Part shown: one piece after another, positions 8,937-18,296 of the stretch
Position numbering within the stretch: position 1 is the first letter of the stretch
Layout of the letters: every line of letters begins with the position of its first letter
Source: Amphimedon queenslandica
Lineage: Eukaryota > Porifera > Demospongiae > Haplosclerida > Niphatidae
NCBI RefSeq assembly: GCF_000090795.2
Contig: NW_003546322.1
Location: 234,702-262,712 of the forward strand
Length of the DNA: 28,011 nt
Direction of reading: 5' to 3'
Translations under genes and position numbers: made by a program
The notes under the pieces: model-generated
The model's input: only the letters and a program-made list of their open reading frames with translations
Databases searched by the model: none
What the model was told of the DNA's origin: nothing

Positions 8937-9265
8937 ATGAGCAGGTCACCAAGCCCTGTTCCTGATAAAAGAGAGAAAGATCCCGTTCTACCTCCTGGAG
9001 GAGATCCGGCAATCCCTCCTGGAGGGGCTGCAGCAATCCCTCCTGGAGGCGCTCCAGCAGTCCCTCCTGGAGGTGCACCCGTAGTCCCTCCTGGAGGGCA
9101 GTCTCTCCTGGAGATGCACCTGTAGTCCCTCCTGGAGCTGCTCTGGCAGTCCGTCTTGGAGGGGCTCCAGCAGTCCCTCCTGTAATTCCTCGTGCTCCAG
9201 CACTGCTTTTGCTGCACCAGCAAAGGCAGCTCATTATTGCCCAATTGAGGGCTGTCAATAGATAA
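8937..9265 (+). CDS. Small Pro-Pro-Gly-Gly repeat protein (frameshifted)
   Basis: ATG at 8937 opens MSRSPSPVPDKREKDPVLPPGG, then an imperfect 24-bp tandem repeat (about 8988-9170) encoding A-x-x-PPGG-A-P units. The first frame stops at 9123-9125. A shift in a GGAGGGCAG run near 9098 allows the same repeat logic (VSPGDAPVVPPG) to continue to a helical tail, LLLLHQQRQLIIAQLRAVNR, ending TAA at 9265. The repeat keeps its amino-acid sense better than its bases. I do not recognise the family. An exon rich in Arg (RPDRGMGRRPRLRFG, 9331-9375) follows but is not linked by a clear splice. The opposite strand is also open through the repeat; I take that as a composition effect. Confidence 0.35.
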
Positions 9266-9757
9266 ATTGTAAGTCTTTACTATGATGTACTAAATTATAT
9301 TCCATAATAGTATCTCAATCTACCAAGAAGACCTGACAGGGGTATGGGAAGGAGGCCAAGACTCCGATTTGGAACAAAAAATATAACTTCTACTGACCAT
9401 CATAAACTTTATTATAATAATAGATGTAGATAAAATAATAAAATAATCAAAATGTGAATGAAAAATGCACCAGAATTGAGCCAAGATTAAAATACATTAG
9501 CAATGCATAGTGTTTCACAAGACATAAATGCTCCAATGCTTCAGTTTCTTTTAATCTTCCTAGAAGAAAAATACATGTTATTATCATAATGCATGAATAA
9601 GGAAATAAATAACACCTAAGTAGCCATTAACGTGGACATATTGATTACGTACATAAACATGCACAGTCCCGTCATTCATAATCTACAAAAAAGTAAGACA
9701 AAAATCTTTTAATTTCCTTACTAATTCTGTACTGAATTAAGATTTTTGATGAGACTT
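9266..9757. other. Intergenic, no confident feature
   Basis: AT-rich sequence before the left end of the BEN-TNP2 element. The only coding-like patch is an Arg/Gly-rich frame at 9331-9435 on the plus strand. Confidence 0.5.
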
Positions 9758-9925
9758 CCCAGCAAATAAATCTTATGTAAGATCTTACTTAAGATCTTGA
9801 AACAAGATTTTGAAAGATCAGCTCTGATCTTATGTAAGATTATGAGACAAGATGTTCCAAATCCTTATAAGATCTTGTTAGTTTCTAATTCTGACAAGAT
9901 TGTTTCAGATCTTAATCATCGATAA
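9758..9925. repeat. Left terminal inverted repeat and subterminal AAGAT/ATCTT array
   Basis: After the CCCAGCAAATAAATCTTA end there are about 8 AAGAT and 6 ATCTT words in about 165 bp, several fused as TAAGATCTTA. Arrays like this bind the element's own proteins in plant CACTA transposons. The BEN gene stop codon (9984) lies about 60 bp further in. Confidence 0.85.
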
Positions 9926-9983
9926 TAACAATAATTATCATACGTAAACATGAATAAAGATAGTCCAAATGTCAAGATTGTAG

Positions 9984-12962
9984 TTATGAAGAGTGTCCAA
10001 ATTTAGCTCTATGCCTGTCAAGGCACTTTTGGTTACACTTTCTTATAATGCAGGCCTGATTAGCTTCAAAAGTCTCTTGTCCAAATTTCTTTCTAATACA
10101 ATCTTTAGAACAAAGAAACATGCAATAATGACCCTTTTAAATGCATTTATAATTACCATATAACAAATTAGCTTTTTCTTTATCCAAGCTCTCCTTTCTG
10201 GATTGTATTGTTTTTTCAAAACAATGAGTAGCCATTTCATCCACAGTAAAAAGAGAGTCCATCAATTTAGAGCATATTTTCCAGGATCGGTGGCCATAAT
10301 ATCTAACAAATAAACTCCCTTGTCCTGTATATTTAAGAAATATTTAAAAGATATTATGGTCACTCACAGTAGTAAACTTGGCTCTCTTCTCATCTTCAGC
10401 AGAATTATGAGCTGCTCCTCCTTTGATATATTGTTTCTGATCAAACAAATAGTTAAGCAAAAATGACACTAAAACCCAATCATATCAATCTTACACTTTG
10501 CTTCATGTATTTGAGTATTATATCCATTTTGTGTTCTATTCGACCAAGTGTCTGATGTAACTACATGTATATAATAAAGCATAATTCTGTGGATTGGCAA
10601 TAATTAATTACATCAGTACTTGGACTGCATTCACTTGCAAATGGGGAAGAGAATGGTGAATAGTTTTCCTACAAAAAGGACTACATAAGAATATATTTAA
10701 ACTTACAAATACTTTTAACAAAGAACTTCTTTCTGGAGCCTTTCTTGACTAAAAATGGTACTTAAAAATTAACAGATTAACAATGAAATTACCTTGCTAC
10801 TTGTTGGTGTGAGAAATGGATTAGGCACTGTATTGAAATAATTAATAATAAGCATAATGCATGTTACATTTGTTTACTTCTATTATCTATAGTAATCTCT
10901 GTTTCAAGTGGCATATCCTCCAAACTAACAGAGTCTTGTGAATTTATTGCCATACATAAAAGTCTATAGTCATTATTCAAATTCAAACATAATTATACCT
11001 CTCTTTGGTGGCAGTTCATTTTCATCATCATCGTCATCATCTTTCAAACATCTCTTTTGTGGAAGTGGCACTTGTGTCAGTTGTGTGAAAATCTCTTGAG
11101 ACTCTTTCATAGATTCTACACCAAACATTTAAAATTAGTTACTAATAGCACATGCAGCACATATGTGACCATAATTGACAAAAGGTACCTTATGGCGGAT
11201 AGGAAAATTGGTCTTTATAGCCTTAAAAATCTAACTTCCTGAGCTCCATTTATCATGAAATTACTCCAGAGGATGCAAAAAGTTACTATGTAACTTTTAG
11301 AAACAATAGTTGTCTAATAGAGCACTCACAGGTTGATATTTTTCATCATAATGATGAATTCTAAAATCCGCCATAAGGTACCTTTTGTCAATTATGGTCA
11401 CATATAGTTCATCAACAACCTTCTTCCATTTCCTTCTCATCATCACTAGTCGTAATTGTCGTATCTATAGAGCCTTTCTCTAAACATAAAGTTTTAGTAA
11501 TATATACTCATGTAGAGTTTTCCATAAAGCATGCTAAGTGAGCTAAACAACTGATAAGCACTATAATACAGCATGGCATTTTGAGCAACTTTAAAAATTC
11601 ATAATAAGTCCAATTTTGATTAGATTCAGCTCAAAGTTATACAACAAAAGCACATGTATATGCATCAAAATAAATTATAAAAATGGAGAATTCTCTCTGT
11701 GATTTTTGTCAAAATATCCTGTACTATAGTACAGGGTCTTTGACCCAATTTTTTAGTAACTTAACAATCTACCGACATGAAGCTATACGATCACTACACT
11801 GCATAAGTATACTATAGTTCATACATACTTTTATGTTCATGTTCTTCAGAGTCACTTTCACTCAATATTACAGACTTTACATTTTCTGGTTTTTTACCTT
11901 CCAATAGAAAATATTAATTCAGAATGTCAGTGCAAAATTATATTTATAATTTACAATTAAATGACACACGAATGACACAGTACTTACGATGAGTTTCCAT
12001 CACTACTACTGCATGCCGTCCCCTAGCTTTCCAAATGACATTACTTCCGTAAAAGAGATCTTTAAGAGTCACTTTCTCTCCATTCTCAGTCTCTAAATAT
12101 GATGATCTTGCGTCATATTCCTTAGTAGTTCCATCATTTTTTGTGAATTGTACAGTACACCATACTGTAAAGAACAAAATTTTACTATGATTAAATGTTG
12201 TCCTAATTAATATGCAGTGTGCATTAATGATGGGAAAATTCAAAATGCCAGTCACTTCCGATTCCAAATACTTTTGGATCAGAAATTGAATTTAGAATAA
12301 TTATACATATACACTGTATAGCGCAAAATGTTTGAGAGCTGTAAAGTTTGTGATCATTTCAAAATTTTTGAGAATTAATTCTGCAAATATTTATACTACA
12401 GTTACAAAAAGGCAATAAAGATAGTAAACTAAATGCTGAGTTAGGCTAAGCCTTTCATATTTGTAAAAATTTGTGTATTCAAAAAATGAAAAAAGCTGAC
12501 ACTGCAAGAAGCATTAATTTTTCAATAAAATAACAATTAAAAATGTACCTTCCAATGATGCATTTTAATGCATAATCTATCGAAAATAAACATAAAAATT
12601 TTGATTGGCCAAATGTTAAAAGAAGTGATTTGTAATTTTTTCAAACGATTTTAAGTTTTTATTCAATACAAGTGCACTTTGATTTGCAATTCCAATCAAA
12701 GCATATCAAATGAATTGCTAGCATACAGCAAACAGTAAAATCAATTAGGCAAGTGCCCTTTGAACCCTACACTAAAATTAGAAATCTGAAAATATGCTCA
12801 ATTACAATTATATAGCTAAGCTGAGAGCTAAGCCTAGTGAATTACAATTATATTACTGAACTTACGTTGACATTTTCCCTCAGAGCTTGCAGTCTGCCAT
12901 GGTTCCACAGATTCCTTGGCCTTTTGACTTAAAGCCCTCTTCCTCTTCTTATTCTCAGACAT
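9984..12962 (-). CDS. 13-exon BEN-domain protein of the transposon (~377 aa)
   Basis: Exons (minus): 12962-12866, 12164-11988, 11897-11829, 11479-11420, 11115-10999, 10934-10878, 10827-10793, 10748-10707, 10668-10612, 10560-10495, 10436-10368, 10324-10157, 10102-9984. All introns are GT-AG and phases agree throughout, except that exon 12 is one base short (near CTAAATTGATGG, about 10259), shifting the BEN domain. The N-terminus is basic (MSENKKRKRALSQKAKES); exon 2 encodes a compact beta-rich unit (VQFTKNDGTT, KVTLKDLFYGSNVIWKARG) that resembles a Tudor/SH3-type fold by eye; exons 3-6 are acidic and low complexity; exon 10 is helical. The C-terminus is a BEN domain: LFTVDEMATHCFEK and SLDKEKANLLY, then DCIRKKFGQETFEA and CIIRKCNQKCLDRHRAKFG. 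BEN domains bind DNA or chromatin proteins. The likely job is binding the element's termini or repressing it; that is inference. Confidence 0.8.
11164..11402. mobile_element. MITE copy 2 (239 bp, TA target), in BEN intron 4
   Basis: Same ends as copy 1 (TGTGACCATAATTGACAAAAG ... CTTTTGTCAATTATGGTCACA), with TA at 11162-11163 and 11403-11404. It fills most of the 304-bp intron 11116-11419; without it and one TA the intron would be 63 nt, in line with its neighbours. It lies 15 nt from the donor, so splicing may persist. Confidence 0.92.
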
Positions 12963-13136
12963 AATACCTCAGAGTAGGACTGATGTTTAGTTTGTTTACT
13001 TACACACTCGTTATCGCTGGGAAGGACACAGCCAAACTCGCAGTCAAACGACTACTTTATCAACACATGTATGTAAGCGCAATGCGCATGCGCACTTGTA
13101 CTGTGAACTTCGAACTTTGAACTTTGTGCAGTAGCC
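12963..13136. promoter_or_regulatory. Shared divergent promoter of BEN and transposase genes
   Basis: Only 174 bp separate the two start codons. The spacer is richer in CpG than its surroundings. It contains a perfect 12-bp palindrome TGCGCATGCGCA (13083-13094), identical to the metazoan NRF-1 consensus, and three GAACTT words spaced 7 bp apart (13105, 13112, 13119). I see no clear TATA box. NRF-1 sites are common in bidirectional TATA-less animal promoters, so one site could drive both genes; that use is inference. Confidence 0.65.
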
Positions 13137-16100
13137 ATGACTGATAAGTGCAAAAGATACAATGCTTATCTACAAGATCCGTCAAACCCAATTCCAAAAA
13201 CATCAGCTTGGAGACATATGAAACAACATGCAAATGAGGCAGCAAGTGTTTCTAGATGTAATGTCCAATATGGCACTGGAATTAAAAGAAGGCGACTTTA
13301 CAATATCGATGCTTCAGTATCCATACCACAACAAACCAAGTGGAGATGGAAAAGAAGTAATTACATGCATAATTACTCAATTTGAAGTATATGCTATAGG
13401 TAAATTTGCTCAAGCTACTCAGGATAATGATGGTGCCGGAGAAGATAGTTTAAGCCAAAGTACTGATTGTGATACAGATATTAGTGATACAGATATTAGT
13501 GATACAGACAGTGGTGATTGTGATGAATCAGATGATACATCCAGTGCTGACATTTCTGACATAGATCTATCAGATAACTTTCAAAGTGAGCAACTTCAAC
13601 CTTTTTCAGAATTTACATTGTATATAATATCTAGCTGACACAGACAATAATGAGGACAATGAAGATCAATGCATTAATGTGGAGTTCAGAATGGAAAGTA
13701 CGCATAGCTTCTATATTTCTTCATTTATGATACCTGTAGCTTCAAATCAACAAGAATACACATGTGACAGTGATGCAGGTCAAGGTGAAAGCTGTGAGAG
13801 TAGCTATGACAGTGAAGGACCATCAAATGGATCTAGTGAGGATACAGATAGTGAAGGACCCTCAAATGGATCTAGTGAGGATACAGATAGTGAAGGAGGA
13901 GTTTCTAGTCATGTTACAGGTATCAGATAAAAATGTTTTTTTTAACTTGCAATGTACATGTAGTTGATGATGACATGCTCAGTAGCAATGAAATTGGATC
14001 TGATCAAATCAGTATCAGCAGTCAGGGTACATGCAATTACATGTACATCACCAGCTAATTGCATTGTTATAATAGATAAACTGTATGATGGTAGCAAAAT
14101 TAATGTTCAAACAAGTTGGTATGCCATGATGCAATATGCTATGTCTAACCACCTATCATATAAAGCAATTGAAGACCTCATATCTCTAATGCAGGTATAG
14201 ATCCATACAAAATTTGATGTGAATATTGTATATTATGCACACACTAGATTCATTGCCCCAAACCTAATAAGTTACCTCCAAACCTTTANNNNNNNNNNNN
14301 NNNNNNNNNNNNNNNNNNNNNNNNNNNNNNNNNNNNNNNNNNNNNNNNNNNNNNNNNNNNNNNNNNNNNNNNNNNNNNNNNNNNNNNNNNNNNNNNNNNN
14401 NNNNNNNNNNNNNNNNNNNNNNNNNNNNNNNNNNNNNNNNNNNNNNNNNNNNNNNNNNNNNNNNNNNNNNNNNNNNNNNNNNNNNNNNNNNNNNNNNNNN
14501 NNNNNNNNNNNNNNNNNNNNNNNNNNNNNNNNNNNNNNNNNNNNNNNNNNNNNNNNNNNNNNNNNNNNNNNNNNNNNNNNNNNNNNNNNNNNNNNNNNNN
14601 NNNNNNNNNNNNNNNNNNNNNNNNNNNNNNNNNNNNNNNNNNNNNNNNNNNNNNNNNNNNNNNNNNNNNNNNNNNNNNNNNNNNNNNNNNNNNNNNNNNN
14701 NNNNNNNNNNNNNNNNNNNNNNNNNNNNNNNNNNNNNNNNNNNNNNNNNNNNNNNNNNNNNNNNNNNNNNNNNNNNNNNNNNNNNNNNNNNNNNNNNNNN
14801 NNNNNNNNNNNNNNNNNNNNNNNNNNNNNNNNNNNNNNNNNNNNNNNNNNNNNNNNNNNNNNNNNNNNNNNNNNNNNNNNNNNNNNNNNNNNNNNNNNNN
14901 NNNNNNNNNNNNNNNNNNNNNNNNNNNNNNNNNNNNNNNNNNNNNNNNNNNNNNNNNNNNNNNNNNNNNNNNNNNNNNNNNNNNNNNNNNNNNNNNNNNN
15001 NNNNNNNNNNNNNNNNNNNNNNNNNNNNNNNNNNNNNNNNNNNNNNNNNNNNNNGCTTGCATAAACATGTACACACAATTGAAAAGATAGTGTATAAGGT
15101 GAAGCCTCAAAAAGAGATCCAGCGTCCACCACGTTCCTTAGAGCAAATGTCTTTCTACAAGGCATCAGAGTATAGGGCATGGATTTTATTTTATGCCTTG
15201 CCCATATTTTCTTTGTTCCTGCCATCAGAATACTCTCACCATTTATCAATGCTGGTTTCTGCTGTACACATCCTATTATCAGACGGAATAAAAATCAATG
15301 ATTTAAACATAGCTTACAAGATGCTGTCAACCTTTTATCAAACAGCAGGAGAGCTTTATTCACCATCTATATATACAGCAAATATGCACTCCATGGAACA
15401 CCTTGTAAGTGTAGTCCAATTATGGGGCCCATTGTGGGCCTACTCCATGTTTGGATTTGAAAACCTAAATGGTTATCTGGGTAGCACGTATCATGGTACA
15501 CGTAAAATAGTGTATCAAATGGCATTTCAAATACAAATGTCACAAACAATACCTGATAAATTGCGGGAGCTAAGCATAAAAGAATCTGCTGAGGCACAAG
15601 CTTATATAAATAAAATTCTCAGTAAAACCAGTACCAGCATGACAAAAATTGATAATAATTGCTATGCAATTGGAAAGTTATCTTGTCATATGCTTACTCC
15701 TGAAGAAAGTGAATTAGCTTCAGCAAATGGCATTTCTATTAGCGGAGATGTTTACATATTTCAAAGATTGATGTTTTCAAACACAATATATCATAGCAAG
15801 CAATATAATAGAAAAGGCCATGCAAGGAACAATACAATATGCAGTTACTATTTATCTGACACACTAAACGTCGAGTATGGTGAAATAGTAAACTTTTATG
15901 TTGCTGAATATCCCTTCTGCATTATTAATACCTTTCCAATAGTTAACGGTTCATCACCTCTGACTGATGTACGACCTTGCAGGAACAAGCAAATTTGTGA
16001 TGTTACATCAGGAAATCATATTAGTACCATCTTTAATCTTATTGATAATGACAATCGGCAGCTCATTGCCATACCCCTAAAAAATATTGTTAAAAAATGT

Positions 16101-16178
16101 ATTTATATTAATATTCCACTACAGGGACAAAAAAAGTCTTATGTCATAGCATTACCAAATAATTATGAGTTTCATTGA
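13137..16178 (+). CDS. TNP2-like (CACTA/EnSpm) transposase, multi-exon, with assembly gap
   Basis: Exons: 13137-13356, 13400-13585, 13635-13697, 13740-13919, 13964-14026, 14076-14194, 14248 into the gap, and from the gap to 16178. Introns are 37-53 nt and every phase fits. The product starts MTDKCKRYNAYLQDPSNPIP, goes through a Ser/Asp/Glu-rich acidic region with a 42-bp duplication (DSEGPSNGSSEDT twice), then the conserved block LYDGSKINVQTSWYAMMQYA ... HLSYKAIEDLISLMQ, joined to IHCPKPNKLPPNL. After the gap come RSLEQMSFYKASEYRAWILF, HSMEHLVSVVQLWGPLWAYS and FGFENLNGYLGSTYHGTR, the DUF4218-type C-terminus of TNP2 transposases. The catalytic core would lie in the unsequenced 766 bp, so activity cannot be judged. 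No stop or frameshift is seen in the sequenced exons. AATAAA follows at 16216. The start is supported by context GCCATGA. Confidence 0.82.
13800..13904 (+). repeat. 42-bp tandem duplication in transposase acidic region
   Basis: GACAGTGAAGGACC..TCAAATGGATCTAGTGAGGATACA is present twice in direct tandem with a single substitution, plus a partial third start (about 13808-13900). It encodes DSEGPSNGSSEDT repeats and keeps frame. Confidence 0.85.
14289..15054. other. Assembly gap (766 N)
   Basis: A run of N within the transposase. Long frames through it are meaningless. The family's catalytic domain is expected here; the true gap size may differ. Confidence 0.99.
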
Positions 16179-16215
16179 TTTAACTTAATTCATTTCATTC
16201 TTTTTTTTCATAATG

Positions 16216-16221
16216 AATAAA
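16216..16221 (+). terminator. Polyadenylation signal AATAAA of the transposase
   Basis: AATAAA lies 38 nt after the stop codon and about 70 nt before the right subterminal array. Confidence 0.6.
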
Positions 16222-16286
16222 ATGTATAGTATAGCCATAAACAGACATAATTACCTCTTACATTCAGTTTTTCTATTATAAACAGG

Positions 16287-16439
16287 CATTGTTATTCTTA
16301 TAAGATCTTGTAAGATTTGTCATAATCTTATTTGACATCTTAACTGCTTGATAAGATTCTACAAGACAGATTTAATCTTACTTTGCCTTACAACATCTTG
16401 TAAGATCATACAGGTTCTTAGTAAGATTTATTTGCTGGG
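16287..16439. repeat. Right subterminal array and terminal inverted repeat
   Basis: About 5 AAGAT and 5 ATCTT words in about 150 bp, ending TAAGATTTATTTGCTGGG, the inverted partner of the left end. Confidence 0.85.
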
Positions 16440-17640
16440 TTGCACTGAGCAAATTTATATAAATATAGAACACATGAATACTTTCCAATGTGCAAACAAT
16501 TGTTGTTTGTTCATAAGAACATGCATGCCCATAATATTATTACAATAAACTAACAATCATGAACGAAAGATGCGCTGGCAAACAATAACTTATAGTGAGA
16601 GTACTTACTGTGGCCATGCTTTTAATGATACCCATAAAACGAATATACATGTAACCTTGAATCATACCCTATAACAAAATACATGAGACAATTCGGAATC
16701 TCAATATTTAATCTTACTACATATTCCATTCCTTAGACTACAGTAAAGTAAAACCTATGAAGGTACCTCCTGCAGTGTGATACTCATGAGAGACCTACAA
16801 TAAAACATTAAGTTGATGAAATTAATGTCGTTACAACAATCGAAACCCTGAACTGCTTTTAATTATATTGCACATTCCAATATCAAGCAATGAATATATT
16901 GCTGAATCATCAAATCCTTTCCATCTGTTAATACCTGTAAAGCATAGTAAAAGAAACACATCAAACGCAAGCAATGTAAACACACGGGCTAATAATAACA
17001 AAAGTACAAACAGTAATGGTAAACAAACTTTATTACCAATCAAATGCAACTTTTGTATTCCTTGTAACTCCATTATACTACATATGTACTTACAACAAAC
17101 TATAGAAGGATGAAATTTATGCACGATAATCATGAAATACTACAAGCACAGCTTCAATAATCCACTACATGTACACTATACTAAACATATACATGTATAT
17201 ATGCATGATATACCTTATGTTTGTCACAAACATACATTACAAACTACTAAAAAGATACAGGTGCTCACATAGAGGAATATCCCCTTCAGCTTTGAGTCTC
17301 AATCTATGTCTGACCTCACTCTTTAACACCGCATTGTAGTCCTTGTGCAAAAGTAAGTACATATACCTCTTAAATTATGAATGTGAGATACATGTACTAA
17401 CTTATAATGATAATGGTAGCATCTACAATGTTTCTGATTGGATCATACATATATGTGCATGCATGCATTTTAGACATACATGTAATATTGCTTACTAATG
17501 CTATCCTCAGTTAAGATACTTTCATGACCTGCTTCATAAAAAGTAACATTGTGTACATGAAGAATTACCAATGTGCAAACAATATTTTTTTGTTAATTAG
17601 AACATGCACATATTACAACAATCATCAATAATGATTCGCA
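16440..17640. other. Mostly unassigned; one orphan exon candidate at 17269-17341 (-)
   Basis: The best coding signal is on the minus strand: 73 bp between an acceptor (CACAAG before 17341) and a GTGAGC donor (17268), encoding DYNAVLKSEVRHRLRLKAEG. I cannot join it to other exons. Candidate frames at 16831-17133 on both strands are low complexity and unconvincing. A segment near 16487-16600 resembles 17565-17660 (shared CCAATGTGCAAACAAT and AGAACATGCA), an old local duplication. Confidence 0.35.
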
Positions 17641-17800
17641 ACATCAGCTGGCAGGCATTTAATATGTGCACAGCATTGATGTCAGCATAATTCAAATGTG
17701 CAACATCAGCCGGGAGGCTTTAACTTAATAATATGCACAGCATTGATGGTTGCAACATCAGCTGGCATATAATGCGCACAGCATTGATGGCAGCATTAAC
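17638..17800. repeat. Imperfect tandem repeat (GCAACATCAGCTGGCA ... CAGCATTGATG)
   Basis: Three units of about 50-65 bp start GCAACATCAGC(T/C)GG and end GCACAGCATTGATG, at about 17638, 17700 and 17752. Unit length varies by deletion. No coding sense is visible. Confidence 0.7.
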
Positions 17801-17879
17801 ATGCATGATGATCATTATTTATATGTACAGAATCACTGCTTGAATAATACTATATGTATAATAACAACTTTTAATATTA

Positions 17880-18296
17880 CTTTAAAATTTGTCTTGTGAC
17901 TTCAAAATGTTTCAGCAGAGCACCAATCCATAAGCACCTGTTATTTGTAATAAACATGTAGACAAGCCACGAACAAGATCCAGATTTGATAATGACACTC
18001 TTCTTCCTTTTCTAACCCTCTGTCCTACACCATAATGAACAGTAAACCATTTTCTCACCCTCTCTGTCAATTACAGCAACGAGTACTCAAAATTCACTGT
18101 TATAAATTGTTTAATCTTACTTTCTGAATTGGGTTAGATCTCTTCGTACTGAGTGATACTGGGTGGATAAGCACCAATGGCTTTCACACATAATCACATC
18201 ATTCACTAGCAGGAAATACAACTCACATTAAACATCCAATGTTTTTAAGATGATAGACTCCCATTCACCATACCCACTTCCATCAACAATCAATGC
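17880..18296 (-). other. Coding-like remnant beyond the Helitron OTU domain, unassigned
   Basis: Reading minus, short patches look protein-like (GAYPPSITQYEEI near 18135-18175; VIDREGEKMVYCSLWC near 18030-18075) but in different frames with stops between. They may be the tail of the Helitron or another decayed gene. I see no Helitron 3' hairpin plus CTRR end here that I would trust. Confidence 0.25.

Larger units (their letters stand above)
9758..16439. mobile_element. CACTA/EnSpm-like DNA transposon with divergent BEN and TNP2 genes
   Basis: The ends are inverted: CCCAGCAAATAAATCTTA starts at 9758, and its reverse complement, TAAGATTTATTTGCTGGG, ends at 16439. Just inside each end is a 140-165 bp array of AAGAT/ATCTT words. 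Between them lie only two genes, running outward from a shared centre: BEN-domain gene (12962 to 9984) and TNP2-like transposase (13137 to 16178). Subterminal repeat arrays and a TNP2/DUF4218-type transposase are CACTA hallmarks, although the ends do not read CACTA. Target duplication is unclear: TT flanks both sides, where 3 bp would be usual. A MITE lies in BEN intron 4 and 766 bp of transposase are unsequenced. Most coding exons look intact. Confidence 0.8.

Noticed and set aside
8891..9258. Three minus-strand frames of 71-117 codons across the PPGG repeat
   Set aside because: A GC-rich 24-bp repeat without stops is open in several frames; the plus frame has the sensible start, and its tail keeps protein-like sense.
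11057..11242. Plus-strand 61-codon frame
   Set aside because: Crosses BEN exon 5 in antisense and runs into the MITE.
14219..15249. Long open frames on both strands through 14.3-15.05 kb
   Set aside because: They are runs of N, not sequence.
9756..16441. A firm 3-bp target duplication for the BEN-TNP2 element
   Set aside because: Flanks read CTT and TTG; only TT is shared, so I leave it unresolved.
17638..17800. CRISPR-like spaced repeats
   Set aside because: Units are irregular in length and diverged, in animal-type DNA with no cas genes.
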